NCBI GenBank assembly: GCA_037414955.1 | Contig: JBBEWH010000164.1 | Span: 6,860-70,859, forward strand | Source: Phytohabitans sp037414955 | GTDB lineage: Bacteria; Actinomycetota; Actinomycetes; Mycobacteriales; Micromonosporaceae | Length of the DNA: 64,000 nucleotides | Direction: 5' to 3' | In this document: piece after piece, positions 16,900 through 25,581 of the stretch | Numbering within the stretch: the first letter of the stretch is position 1 | How the letters are laid out: every line of letters starts with the position of its first letter | Notes under the pieces: generated by a model | What the model was told of the DNA's origin: nothing | What the model saw: only the letters and a program-made list of their open reading frames with translations | Database searches by the model: none | Position numbers and translations under genes: made by a program

Positions 16900-16945
16900 C
16901 GCGGGAGGCCTGGGGGCCTGGGGGCCTGGGGGGCCTGGGGGCCTC
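16900..16945. repeat. 10-bp GC tandem repeat
   Basis: GGGGGCCTGG units repeat about four times next to family B copy 1. The gap 16873-17201 holds this tract, the family B element, and three CTTGATCGGCG-type fragments at 17037-17095; no gene is seen. Confidence 0.85.
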
Positions 16946-16963
16946 GCCGATCAAGGACAACCC

Positions 16964-17028
16964 CGCCGATCAAGGGCTCGGGCACCTGGATCCGAGATCA
17001 AACCACGTGCCGGAGCCCTTGATCGGCG
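16964..17028. repeat. Family B element, copy 1
   Basis: 22-bp terminal inverted repeats, left CGCCGATCAAGGGCTCGGGC plus AC, right complementary with one mismatch, around a 21-bp asymmetric core CTGGATCCGAGATCAAACCA plus C. Partial end copies (CCTTGATCGGCG) follow twice downstream. Confidence 0.93.
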
Positions 17029-17201
17029 GGTGGGGCCTTGATCGGCGAGGCGGGGCCTTGATCGGCGAGGCGGGGCCTGGATCATGGGAGTTGCCTTTTT
17101 GTCTAACGTGGACGATGTGCGGATCGTTCAAGGATTTTCGATGCTGTCCAGGAGATCACATTCGCCTTCCGGGAATCCCGTTTCAGAGGCATCATGACGC
17201 C

Positions 17202-17627
17202 ATGGCGGACGCCGGATGGCGCTGGAGTGACGCGTGGATCTTCGTCTCCGTGGTCATCGGAGGCGGTGCCGGTCGGCACCTCAGGGCGGCCAACACCCGC
17301 CGCCCGGAAGGCGTGGCGCTCGCCGACCTGCTGGCCACCGCCGCCCACCTCAACGAGGTCATCCCCACCCGGGACGACATCGAGATCGCCGTCCACCGGC
17401 TGGTCGGCGCCGGTCTCGTGCGGGTGACCGACGGGTTCCTGGGTCTCACCCCGGCCGGCGAGCGCCTGTGGCGCGGCCGGCCGCGCCGTGCTCTGGAGAC
17501 CGCCGTCGACGGGATCCACGGCGTGCTGAACCGGTCGGTGCCACCGGGCGACGCGTCGTGGTCGCTCAGCGAGCAGGACTACGCGGCGGCCGTCCGCGAG
17601 TACACCGTCCGCTACCTAGCCCCATGA
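17202..17627 (+). CDS. Conserved hypothetical protein, winged-helix-like
   Basis: A 141-residue protein starting MADAGWRWSDAWIFVSV. The middle (VALADLLATAAHLN, then TRDDIEIAVHRLVGAGLV and FLGLTPAGERLW) reads like a winged helix: helix, recognition helix, beta wing. It may be a small DNA-binding or signalling protein, but I do not recognise a named family. ATG 17202 was chosen over an out-of-frame ATG at 17194. The stop TGA (17625-17627) lies in palindrome copy 8. The promoter region contains a non-GC-rich stretch (17095-17190) unlike its surroundings. Confidence 0.7.
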   Translation: MADAGWRWSDAWIFVSVVIGGGAGRHLRAANTRRPEGVALADLLATAAHLNEVIPTRDDIEIAVHRLVGAGLVRVTDGFLGLTPAGERLWRGRPRRALETAVDGIHGVLNRSVPPGDASWSLSEQDYAAAVREYTVRYLAP

Positions 17628-17678
17628 TTAAGGCGTCCCTCATGTAGCTCTAACGACTTGAAGGACGCCTTGATCATG
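17623..17678. repeat. Family A palindrome, copy 8
   Basis: A 56-bp copy between convergent genes with a G-to-T change in the left arm (CATGATTAAGG) that is not matched on the right. Confidence 0.94.
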
Positions 17679-17685
17679 AAAAAAC

Positions 17686-19998
17686 CTAGCGGCGGCGGGC
17701 TACCCAGGTGGCGATCTGGGCGCGGCTGGTGAAGCCGAGCTTGGTGAGGATGTGCTGGACGTGGCTCTCGGCCGTGCGCTGGGAGATCACCAGCCGGGCC
17801 GCGATCTGCTTGTTGGACAGCCCGGCGGCGACCATGTCGGAGATCTGCCGCTCGCGCTGGGTGAGCACGGTGGCGGGCTGCCGGTCGGCGGGCACCGGGC
17901 TGTCGCCCGTCTCGCCGAGGGCGTACTCCACCGCCAGGGCGAGGCCGAGCGTCGCGCCCTCGCCGGCGATCCGGTCGAACACGCGGTCGCCGAGCCGCGC
18001 GCGGGACCGCGCCTCCGCCGTGCGGCGGCACGCGAGCAGGAACTCGATGCCGGACAGCGGCGCCTGGACGTCGCGCCAGATCTGCTGCGCCGTCCCGATC
18101 AGGCGCGCGGCCCGCTCGTGCCGGTCGTCCGACGCGGCCACGCAGGCCAGCAGCTCCAGCGCGGTGCCGATGCCGATGACGTCCTCGAACCGGTGCTTCA
18201 GGCGCACGCTTTCCCGGACCGCGTGTTCGGCCGCGCGGGGGTCGCCCTGCAGCCAGCGCGCGAGGCCGTCCACATAGAGCGCGTACGACCGGCACCAGCT
18301 CTCCCCGACGGCCGCGCACCGGCGGATGCACTCGGCGGACAGGGCGCGGGCGTGGTCGAGGTCGCCGTGCCGCGCGTCGCCGCGCAGGCAGTAGCAGAGT
18401 GCCAGCTCGGACAGCGTCGTGGTGACGCCGGTCTGGTCGCCGCTGGCGCGGTGCCGGCTCAGGGCGTCCTCGTACAGCTCCAGGGCGCCCGCGTGGTCGC
18501 CCTCGGCGAGCGCGCAGCCGGCGAGGTACTGGACGGCGTACGCGGTCGCGCGCCCGTAGCCCAGCGTGTCCGCCAGCGCGCGGCACTCGTGGAGCTCCCG
18601 CCGCGCGGCGTCGTGGTCGCCGCGGATGTGGGTGACCGCGCCGAGCGCCCACAGCGCCTTGGCCCGCGCGGGCGTCGGCTCGGTGGCCAGCGCGAGCGCC
18701 CGCCGCAGCCAGTGCTGGCCTTCGCTCAGGGCGCCACCGGTGAGCCAGTACCGCCACAGCGCGGTCGCCATGGTCAGCCCCAGGTGAGGGTCGCTGAGGC
18801 TGTAGTCGAGCGCCGTGCGCAGGTCGGCCCGGACGGTGTGGAGCCGGGCGCACCACGCACTCTGGTCGGCGCTGAACCAGCCGTTCTCGGCGCGGACGGC
18901 GAGGGCGAGGTGGTAGTCCCGGTGGCGGCGCCGCCACTGCGCCGCCTGCTCGTCCCGGGCGAGCGCCGCCTGGCCGTACTGGCGGATCACCGCCAGCATC
19001 CGGTACCGCACCGTGGCGCCGTCGTCGGAGCGCATCAGGACCGACTGGTCGACCAGCGCGGTGACCAGGTCGAGGATGGCCGCGCGCGGGAGGCCGGCGC
19101 CCGCGCAGACGCCTTCGGCCGCCTCCAGGTCGAACGGGCCGGCGAACACCGACAGCCGGGCCCACAGCGTGCGCTCCCGCTCGGTGGCGAGGTCGTAGCT
19201 CCACCCGACGGCGTCCCGGATGGTGCGCTGCCAGGCCGGCGCGGCCCGGTCCCGGACGGTGAGCAGCCGCAGGCAGTCGTCGAGGCCGTCGAGCACCTGC
19301 GCCGGTGCCAGCACCCGTAGCCGGGCGGCGGCCAGCTCGATGGCGAGCGGCAGGCCGTCGAGCCGCTGGCAGATCCGCGCGACCGTGCGGTACCCGTCGG
19401 CGTCGAGGTTCAGGTCCGGGATCGCGGCCCGCGCCCGGTCGATGAACAGCCGCACCGCGTCGTTCGCGCCGAGCGGCGGGTCATCGGGGGATAGGTCGGG
19501 AGAATCATCGGGTACCGGCAGCGGCGCCACCGACAGCACGTGCTCGCCCGGGATCCGCAGCGGCTGCCGGCTGGTGGCCAGGATCCGCAGCTCCGGCGCG
19601 GCGGCGAGCAGCTCACCGGCCACCCGGGCGCACGCCTCCACCAGGTGCGCGCAGTTGTCCAGCACCACCAGCAGGCGCTGCTCCCGCAGGTGGGCGACCA
19701 CCAGGTCGTGCGCGGTGGTCCGGCCGGTGAGGCCGAGCGCGTCGGCGATCGTGTGGGACAGCAGCGCGGGGTCGCGCAGCGTCGCCAGGTCGACCAGCCA
19801 TACCCCGTCGCGGAACGACCGGCGTACCTCCGCGGCGGCGGCCAGCGCCAGCCGGCTCTTGCCCACGCCGCCGACCCCGGTCAAGGTGACCAGCCGGGCG
19901 ACCGACAGCAGGCGGCGCACTTCGGAGATCTCGCGGCGGCGGCCCACGAAGCTGCTCACCTCAGCGGGCAGGTTGTCGCGCCGCTCGCGACCTGTCAC
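17686..19998 (-). CDS. LAL/LuxR-type ATPase transcriptional regulator
   Basis: A 770-residue regulator. The N-terminal NB-ARC/STAND ATPase has a P-loop at 41-48 (GVGGVGKS) and a Walker B-like LLVVLDNC near 107-114. Tetratricopeptide-like helices occupy about 400-640 (ARAKALWALGAVTHIRG, YAVQYLAGCALAEGD). A C-terminal LuxR helix-turn-helix (LTQRERQISDMVAAGLSNKQ) fills the last 65 residues. It is the last gene of a three-gene operon, overlapping the upstream HATPase gene by 4 bp. Such proteins switch on target genes when a ligand or partner releases ATPase-domain inhibition. The target and inducer are unknown. Confidence 0.92.
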   Translation of the reverse strand: MTGRERRDNLPAEVSSFVGRRREISEVRRLLSVARLVTLTGVGGVGKSRLALAAAAEVRRSFRDGVWLVDLATLRDPALLSHTIADALGLTGRTTAHDLVVAHLREQRLLVVLDNCAHLVEACARVAGELLAAAPELRILATSRQPLRIPGEHVLSVAPLPVPDDSPDLSPDDPPLGANDAVRLFIDRARAAIPDLNLDADGYRTVARICQRLDGLPLAIELAAARLRVLAPAQVLDGLDDCLRLLTVRDRAAPAWQRTIRDAVGWSYDLATERERTLWARLSVFAGPFDLEAAEGVCAGAGLPRAAILDLVTALVDQSVLMRSDDGATVRYRMLAVIRQYGQAALARDEQAAQWRRRHRDYHLALAVRAENGWFSADQSAWCARLHTVRADLRTALDYSLSDPHLGLTMATALWRYWLTGGALSEGQHWLRRALALATEPTPARAKALWALGAVTHIRGDHDAARRELHECRALADTLGYGRATAYAVQYLAGCALAEGDHAGALELYEDALSRHRASGDQTGVTTTLSELALCYCLRGDARHGDLDHARALSAECIRRCAAVGESWCRSYALYVDGLARWLQGDPRAAEHAVRESVRLKHRFEDVIGIGTALELLACVAASDDRHERAARLIGTAQQIWRDVQAPLSGIEFLLACRRTAEARSRARLGDRVFDRIAGEGATLGLALAVEYALGETGDSPVPADRQPATVLTQRERQISDMVAAGLSNKQIAARLVISQRTAESHVQHILTKLGFTSRAQIATWVARRR

Positions 19999-20942
19999 AG
20001 GTCGAGGAGGGAGCCGCGGGCGCCCGGGCCAGCGCCGTCGATGGTCACATGGATCCGGATGGTGGCCCCCCGCTGATCGGATCGGATCAGCACCAGATCA
20101 CACACCCGGCGCACCAGCCACATGCCGTCGGTGTCCTTGCCGGCCGCCGGCGGGCGGAGCCCCAGGAACGGGTCGCGGATCGTGCCGCCGGCGTCGTGCA
20201 GGTCGCACCGGACCTCGCCACCATCCCGCCAGATCCGGATCGTGGCCCGCTCGCGGCCGGACTCCAGCAGGTAGGTCGCGACCTCGTTCACGGCGGCCAC
20301 CAGCAGGCCGGATCGCAGCGGGGACAGCGCCCACGCGGAGGCGTACGTCGACACGAACCGGCGTGCGCTGTGCAGGTCGCCGGTGAAGGGCAGGACGGCC
20401 GCGTGCTCCGGCGGGTCGGGCAGCGCGGCGGCGTCGCAGTCGGAGAAGAACGCGGCCGGCTCCACGTAGTGGACATTGCGCCGGATGCCGCCGCTGTCCA
20501 CATAGGTCGGATGGGTGCGCAGGGCGTCGGCGACGATCTCCGGAGCGAGCACGCGGGCGTCGTAGGGGCAGACGATCCACGCGGACGTCGGGGCGAACGC
20601 GACGTTGAGCGCCGCCTCGTAACGCTTCCACTCGACCATGTCGCGGGTGGACAGGCCGGACCAGACCGGTTCACCGATCACCCGCACCGCACCGTACTCG
20701 CGTACGTACCGGTCGAACTTCGCCAGCGTGGTGATGGGGTGCCGGTACCAGTCGCCGGCGTCGACGAACTCCACCCGGGTGGCATCGGTGGCGAGCGCCT
20801 CCGCCAGCAGGTCGATGTTGCGCGGGGTGGTCACGGCGAGCACCTGCTCGTCGCGGGCCAGACCGTCCAGAGTGAACGGCACGATCGCGGCGAGAAACTC
20901 CGCGGCCGACTGGTAGACGCACGCCTGGTGGACGAAGGTCAC
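19995..20942 (-). CDS. MEDS sensor fused to an anti-sigma-type HATPase
   Basis: A 315-residue protein. Residues 1-170 form a MEDS domain (HQACVYQSAAEFLAAIVPF, then WYRHPITTLAKFDRYVREYG and RVIGEPVW), the sensory module first described in DcmR-type regulators. Residues 185-305 form a GHKL ATPase of the RsbW/SpoIIAB class: N-box VAAVNEVATYLLES, degenerate G1 DAGGTI and G2 GMWLVRRVCD. This suggests a partner-switch kinase or anti-sigma factor controlled by the MEDS module. It overlaps both neighbours by 4 bp. Confidence 0.88.
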   Translation of the reverse strand: MTFVHQACVYQSAAEFLAAIVPFTLDGLARDEQVLAVTTPRNIDLLAEALATDATRVEFVDAGDWYRHPITTLAKFDRYVREYGAVRVIGEPVWSGLSTRDMVEWKRYEAALNVAFAPTSAWIVCPYDARVLAPEIVADALRTHPTYVDSGGIRRNVHYVEPAAFFSDCDAAALPDPPEHAAVLPFTGDLHSARRFVSTYASAWALSPLRSGLLVAAVNEVATYLLESGRERATIRIWRDGGEVRCDLHDAGGTIRDPFLGLRPPAAGKDTDGMWLVRRVCDLVLIRSDQRGATIRIHVTIDGAGPGARGSLLDL

Positions 20943-21814
20943 GGGGGATCACCCGCCTCCGCCAGCCGTAACGCGGGCAGCCGGTCCCAGCCGTACGCCC
21001 GCAGGATGGTGCGGACGATGGGCCCCGGGTTGCAGACCACGAGTTGGCGCCCGCGCTGCAGGCGATCGGCCAGGTCGGCGAGCACCCGCACGGCGGCCAC
21101 GCCGGCGTAGTGCAGCTCGGCCAGGTCCAGGTGGAAGTCTTCGTCGGGGCGGAACGCGGTGGCCAGCGCCGTGGTGAACTCCGGCAGGTTGGACCGGTCG
21201 ATCTCGCCGCTGACGCGCAGCCCGGCGTGCCCGTTCAGCGGCGCGGTGCGCAGCAGCGGCTCGGTGGCCAGCGCCTGCTCGGCGGTGAGCGCCATCTCGT
21301 GCGCCGGCCGCAGCCCGCTCACGTCCGGCCGCGGCACCCGCCGCAGGTCGTAGTGGCACGTCAGGGTGAGGCCGACCGACTGGCCCTCCGCCAACTGCTG
21401 GTTGAGCCGCCGCTCCTGGACGAGCAGGTCGGCCCCGATGCCCGCCGCCATCGTGGGCAGCGCCGACAGGCTGGTCATGTCGGCGCAGGCCCGCAGGCCG
21501 AGATAGCCGTCCCGGAGCGCCTCGGCGGACGCCTCGGACAGCAGGCCGGCCAGCCGGTCGGGTGCGAACGCCCCGTCGGGGTCGCGCAGGCCGTCGGGCT
21601 TTTCCACCAGGGCCTGCCCGCGCCGCGCGACGAGCTCGAACTCGGGAGCGGCGTCGGTCAGGTGGTCGACGGCCGGTTGGTCGTCAGTGAGGTACACGAA
21701 TCGTTCGCCGCGCTCCAGCGCGGAGACAAACTGGACTGACAACAGCTGCCGCAGCTCTTCGTCGGCCCGGTAAAAGACGCAGACGTGCGCGCGTGAGATC
21801 CACAGCCGAAGCAT
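20939..21814 (-). CDS. MEDS sensor fused to a STAS domain (anti-sigma antagonist-like)
   Basis: A 291-residue protein and first gene of the operon. The N-terminal MEDS domain (HVCVFYRADEELRQLLSVQF and GERFVYLTDDQ) is followed by a STAS domain in the last 90 residues (GLRVSGEIDRSNLPEFTTAL, FHLDLAELHYAGVAAVRVL). At the loop where partner-switch antagonists carry a phosphorylated Ser or Thr, this protein has AGVAA, so it may not be phosphorylated (inference from alignment by eye). ATG 21814 was chosen because GGGGGG lies seven nt upstream; a TTG at 21829 is less likely. It probably partners the HATPase encoded next. Confidence 0.88.
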   Translation of the reverse strand: MLRLWISRAHVCVFYRADEELRQLLSVQFVSALERGERFVYLTDDQPAVDHLTDAAPEFELVARRGQALVEKPDGLRDPDGAFAPDRLAGLLSEASAEALRDGYLGLRACADMTSLSALPTMAAGIGADLLVQERRLNQQLAEGQSVGLTLTCHYDLRRVPRPDVSGLRPAHEMALTAEQALATEPLLRTAPLNGHAGLRVSGEIDRSNLPEFTTALATAFRPDEDFHLDLAELHYAGVAAVRVLADLADRLQRGRQLVVCNPGPIVRTILRAYGWDRLPALRLAEAGDPP

Positions 21815-21875
21815 GGCGTGGCCCCCCAAGAAAGGCTGTATTCAAGACACTCTACGCCCGCGCGACGGAATTTGC

Positions 21876-21906
21876 AGTGTGGAAGTTGCACCCCAATTTC
21901 CACACT
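21876..21906. terminator. 13-bp hairpin between two minus-strand transcription units
   Basis: AGTGTGGAAGTTG at 21876-21888 pairs with CAATTTCCACACT at 21894-21906 (one G-U type mismatch), loop 5 nt. It overlaps the stop codon of the YczE-like gene and precedes the MEDS operon, so it probably ends the former. There is no T-run. Confidence 0.75.
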
Positions 21907-22537
21907 AGACGCGTTCCAATGCGGGCTCCGGCGCCGGCACCGTGAACAGTGGGATGAACACGTGCGCCAATGGGCCGATGGTCACCGCGTACGCTACCGT
22001 GCCGATGCCGACCGTGCCGCCCAGCAGCCAACCTAGGGCCAATACGGTTACCTCGATCGTGGTACGGGTGACGCGAATCGATCTCCCGGGGCGCAGTGCG
22101 ACGTACCCGGTCATGAGCCCGTCGCGCGGACCGGGACCGAGCCGCGCTCCGATGTAGAGGCCGGTGGCCACGCCGTTGAGCACGATGCCGGCGGCGAGGA
22201 ACGCGATCCGGGCCGGCAGGCCCGGCGGTGCGGGCAGCGCGGCCAGGGCGGCCTCGACGGCGAGCCCGATCACGACGACGTTCGCGACGGTGCCGACGCC
22301 GGGGCGCTGCCGCAGCGGGATCCACAGCAGCAGCACGGCCGCGCCCACGATGATCACGATCCAGCCGAACCGGAGCCCGGTGACCTCGGCCAGGCCCTGG
22401 TGGAAGACGTCCCACGGGTCGAGCCCCAGGGTCGACTCGATCATCAGCGCCATGCTGGCCCCGTAGAGGAGGAGGCCGGCGAACAACTGGGTGAGGCGGC
22501 GCGGAAGCCGGGAACTGGTCTTGCCAGACGTGATCAT
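21905..22537 (-). CDS. YczE/YitT-type integral membrane protein
   Basis: A 210-residue protein with five to six transmembrane helices: LTQLFAGLLLYGASMALMI, GWIVIIVGAAVLLLWIPL, VANVVVIGLAVEAALAAL and others. The loops LGLDPWDVFHQGLAEVTGL and GARLGPGPRDGLMTGY are typical of the YczE family. In other bacteria yczE-like genes sit next to and under control of a MocR-type regulator, as here. The start is ATG 22537; a TTG 21 nt upstream is less likely. The transported substrate is unknown. Confidence 0.85.
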   Translation of the reverse strand: MITSGKTSSRLPRRLTQLFAGLLLYGASMALMIESTLGLDPWDVFHQGLAEVTGLRFGWIVIIVGAAVLLLWIPLRQRPGVGTVANVVVIGLAVEAALAALPAPPGLPARIAFLAAGIVLNGVATGLYIGARLGPGPRDGLMTGYVALRPGRSIRVTRTTIEVTVLALGWLLGGTVGIGTVAYAVTIGPLAHVFIPLFTVPAPEPALERV

Positions 22538-22581
22538 AAGTGCCACTCTGAAGGCCAATAGATATGATCGAAAGGGCCAAT
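22538..22581. promoter_or_regulatory. Direct repeats in the divergent YczE-MocR promoter
   Basis: AAGGCCAAT at 22551-22559 and AAGGGCCAAT at 22572-22581 are direct repeats, with a weaker AAGTGCCACT at 22538-22547. MocR regulators typically bind direct repeats in the divergent intergenic region, so these are candidate operators. Confidence 0.5.
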
Positions 22582-22596
22582 CGAGGGGTGGTGGCT

Positions 22597-24054
22597 ATGA
22601 CGGCGACCGTCAGGGGCAGCCAGTTGGCCCGCCTGCTCGGGCAGTGGCACGCGCTGCCCGGGCGGCGGCGCAGTCCCGACTACGCCGCGCTCGCGGGCGC
22701 GGTGCGCGGTCTGCTCGCCGACGGGCGGCTGGCGCTCGGCGTGCGCCTGCCCGCCGAGCGCGAGCTGGCCGAGGCGCTGCGGGTGAGCCGCACCACCGTC
22801 AGCGCGGCATACCGGGAGCTGCGCGAGTCCGGTCACCTCACCAGCCGCCGCGGAGCCGGAAGCTGGACGACGCTGCCGCGCGGTCACCGGGTGGCCCAGT
22901 CCGGCCTGTGGACGCCGGAAGACGATCACAACATCCTCGACCTGGGAGTCGCGGCGCTGGCGGCCCCGCCCGAGCTGCTGCCGGCCGCCCGCGCCGCCAC
23001 CGAGGACCTGCCGCGCTACCTGTCCGGCGCCGGTTACCACCCGACCGGGATCATCGAGCTGCGGGACGCGGTCGCGCAGGCCTACACGGCGCGCGGGCTG
23101 ACCACCTCGGCCGAGCAGATCATGGTGACCAGCGGCGCGCAGCACGCCCTCGACCTGGTGCTGCGGTTGGCCGTGCCGGCCGGCGCCGGCGTACTGGTGG
23201 AGTCACCGACCTATCCCAACGCGCTGGCCGCGCTGTCCGCGCGGCGCGCGCGGATCACCACCCACGGCCTGGACGCGGCCGGCGGCGGGTGGGACGCCGA
23301 CCTGCTGCTCGACGCGCTGCGGCAGACCCGGCCCCGGCTGGCCTACCTGATCCCGGACTTCCAGAACCCCACCGGCCACCTGATGCCGGTCGAGCTGCGC
23401 GAGCGGGTGGTCGCCACCGCGCACGCCAGCGGCACCGACCTCGTCGTGGACGAGTCCTTTGTGGATCTCGCGCTCGACGGCACGCCGGTGCCGCCGCCCA
23501 CCGCCCTCTTCGACCGGCACTCCCGGGTGGTGTGCGTGGGCGGCATGAGCAAGCCGTACTGGGGTGGGCTGCGCATCGGGTGGGTGCGCGCCTCGGCGCC
23601 GTTCGTGCAGCGGCTCGCCGCGCTGCGGGTCGGCGTCGACATGGCCAGCCCGGTGCTCGACCAGCTCGTGGCCGTCCACCTGCTGGCCCGCGCCGACGAG
23701 ATCGTGCCGGCCCGGCGCGTCGAGCTGGCCGCGCGCCGCGACGCGCTGGCGGCCGCGCTGCGCCGCGGCCTGCCGGAGTGGCGGTTCACGCCGCCGCGCG
23801 GCGGCGTCACGCTGTGGGCCGAGCTCGATGGCCCGATCTCCAGCGCCCTCGCGCGCGCGGCTGAAGAAGCGGGGGTACGCCTCGCGCCCGGCCCGCGGTT
23901 CGGACTGGACGGCACGCTGGAACGCTTCCTGCGGCTGCCCTTCACACTGCCGGCGAACGAACTGGTGGCGGCGGTGGGCCGCCTGGCAGCGGTCCGCTAC
24001 GACCTAGACCGCACCAGCCGTACACAATGGAGAGAACCAGCCGTAATCACCTGA
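22597..24054 (+). CDS. MocR-type GntR/aminotransferase-fusion regulator
   Basis: A 485-residue regulator. The N-terminal GntR winged helix (LADGRLALGVRLPAERELAE, VSRTTVSAAYRELRESG, residues about 35-80) is joined to an aminotransferase class I fold with the PLP region: SGAQHALDLVLRL, PDFQNPTGHLMP, and the Schiff-base lysine in GGMSKPYWGGLRIGW. Members use PLP as an effector. ATG 22597 was chosen for GAGGGG nine nt upstream. Divergent transcription with the YczE-like gene indicates it regulates that gene. Confidence 0.92.
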   Translation: MTATVRGSQLARLLGQWHALPGRRRSPDYAALAGAVRGLLADGRLALGVRLPAERELAEALRVSRTTVSAAYRELRESGHLTSRRGAGSWTTLPRGHRVAQSGLWTPEDDHNILDLGVAALAAPPELLPAARAATEDLPRYLSGAGYHPTGIIELRDAVAQAYTARGLTTSAEQIMVTSGAQHALDLVLRLAVPAGAGVLVESPTYPNALAALSARRARITTHGLDAAGGGWDADLLLDALRQTRPRLAYLIPDFQNPTGHLMPVELRERVVATAHASGTDLVVDESFVDLALDGTPVPPPTALFDRHSRVVCVGGMSKPYWGGLRIGWVRASAPFVQRLAALRVGVDMASPVLDQLVAVHLLARADEIVPARRVELAARRDALAAALRRGLPEWRFTPPRGGVTLWAELDGPISSALARAAEEAGVRLAPGPRFGLDGTLERFLRLPFTLPANELVAAVGRLAAVRYDLDRTSRTQWREPAVIT

Positions 24055-24139
24055 CCCGTCCCCCCTCCGCCCCCGCCCCGCCGCGCCGCGCCGCCCCGCC
24101 GCGCCGCGCCCCGCCGCGGGCCGCGCCGCGCCCCTTGCC

Positions 24140-24204
24140 CGCCGATCAAGGGCTCGGGCACGTGGTTTGATCTCGGATCCAGGTGCCCGAGCCCTTGATC
24201 GGCG
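24140..24204. repeat. Family B element, copy 2 (core inverted)
   Basis: Perfect 22-bp terminal inverted repeats as in copy 1, around core GTGGTTTGATCTCGGATCCA plus G. That core is exactly the reverse complement of the copy 1 core, so the element sits in the opposite orientation. A CCTTGATCGGCG fragment follows at 24212. Confidence 0.95.
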
Positions 24205-24240
24205 CGGTACTCCTTGATCGGCGCGGCGCGGCGCGGCGCG

Positions 24241-24320
24241 GCGGGGCGCGGTGGGGCGGGGCGCGGTGGGGCGGGGCGCGGTGGGGCGGGGCGCGGTGGG
24301 GCGGGGCGCGGTGGGGCGGG
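24241..24320. repeat. 15-bp GC tandem repeat
   Basis: GCGGGGCGCGGTGGG repeats about five times. The gap 24055-24348 holds CCGCGCCGCG-type low complexity, family B copy 2 and this tract, and no gene. Confidence 0.92.
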
Positions 24321-24348
24321 GCGGTGCGCGGCGAAGCGTGGGGCCCCG

Positions 24349-25581
24349 TCAGGTGTGGGCGGCGCGGGCTTCCCGGCGGTGCTCGGCGTACCGGACGGAC
24401 TCGATCGCGACGGAGCCGGCGCAGACGGCGGCGAGCAGGGCGAGCGCGGCCAGCGCCGGCATCCGGTCGGCCACCGGGATCAGCACCAGCACCAGGACCG
24501 CCGCGCCCAGCCGCAGCCAGCTGACCGCCCGCACGGTGCGCAGCGTGAAGGCGACGTGCCCGAGCAGGTAGAGCGCCACCCCGCCGTACAGCGCGTACAG
24601 CCCCACGCCGTGCAACGGGTCGGACAGCGTGTGGTGCTCGGTGTCGGCGACGTACTCCAGCACCTTCTTCAGGCCGAGCGACAGCAGGATGATGCCGGCG
24701 ACCATCGGCAGGTGCAGGTAGGTATATCCGTCGCGGCCGAGCGCGGCCCGCGCGGAGCCGTCGACCTTGGCCAGCGCGTGCTCGGCGAGCAGCGCGCTGA
24801 CGTCGAAGTACGCCCACCAGAGCGCGGCCGCGATGGTCACGCCGAGCGCCGACGCCACGATGATCGGCCAGGAGATCGGCTCGTCGGCCACGCCCACGCC
24901 GATGGACACAATGGACTCGCCGAGGGCCACGATGATGATCAGGCCGTGCCGCTCGGCCCAGTGCGCCGCCGAGTGGATCCGCCAGCCCGCGACGCCGCCG
25001 AGCATCACGAGGCTGTAGTCGGCGGCCAGGGCGAGCGCCCACAGCGCGGCACGCAGCGCCAGGTTGTCGACGAACGCCGCGATCACCAGCGGGGTGGCGC
25101 CCGCGAGCAGCGGCACCAGGCACGTGGTCAGCAGTTGCCGGCGCAGCGCCGGGTTGCCGGTGGCGGCCTCCCAGTACGCGGCGAAGTGCAGCAGCCGCAC
25201 GGCGAGGAAGCAGGCGGCGAACACCAGCGGCGCCGGCAGGCCGCCGGGCAGGTCGTCGAACGCCTCCGGGATGGTCAGCGCGACCACGAACATGACCGCC
25301 ATGACGCCGAACAGCGCGAACCGGGTGAACCCCTCGTCGGCGCGCACGCTGTTGCCCAGCCAGGCGAAGCAGCACCAGCACCACCACAGCACCGCCAGCA
25401 CCAGCAGGCCGCGCAGCACGCCGCCCCAGGTGGGGCTGGTGTCGCCGGCCATCACCGCGGTCACCTGGGTGAGCGCGAACACGAACACCAGGTCGAAGAA
25501 GAGCTCCAGCGGGGTGACCCGGGCGCCCTCGGTCACTGGCGACATCCGCGCCGCCAGCCCCGTCCTACCGTTACTCGCCAC
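24349..25581 (-). CDS. LtrA family membrane protein
   Basis: A 410-residue protein, about 11 transmembrane helices. The N-terminal TPLELFFDLVFVFALTQVTA and the later WAERHGLIIIVALGESIVSIG are hallmarks of the low-temperature-requirement A family. HLPMVAGIILLSLGLKKVLE is in the second half. The biochemical role is not established. The 5' end overlaps the DUF1349 gene by 11 bp, so the two are probably one transcript. ATG 25581 was taken as the start; the methionine of MSPVTEG, 12 codons later, is an alternative. Confidence 0.9.
   Translation of the reverse strand: MASNGRTGLAARMSPVTEGARVTPLELFFDLVFVFALTQVTAVMAGDTSPTWGGVLRGLLVLAVLWWCWCCFAWLGNSVRADEGFTRFALFGVMAVMFVVALTIPEAFDDLPGGLPAPLVFAACFLAVRLLHFAAYWEAATGNPALRRQLLTTCLVPLLAGATPLVIAAFVDNLALRAALWALALAADYSLVMLGGVAGWRIHSAAHWAERHGLIIIVALGESIVSIGVGVADEPISWPIIVASALGVTIAAALWWAYFDVSALLAEHALAKVDGSARAALGRDGYTYLHLPMVAGIILLSLGLKKVLEYVADTEHHTLSDPLHGVGLYALYGGVALYLLGHVAFTLRTVRAVSWLRLGAAVLVLVLIPVADRMPALAALALLAAVCAGSVAIESVRYAEHRREARAAHT

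Noticed and set aside
17101..17200. Possible RNA gene in the lower-GC stretch before 17202
   Set aside because: No cloverleaf, CCA end or strong stem could be drawn. It is more simply a promoter region.
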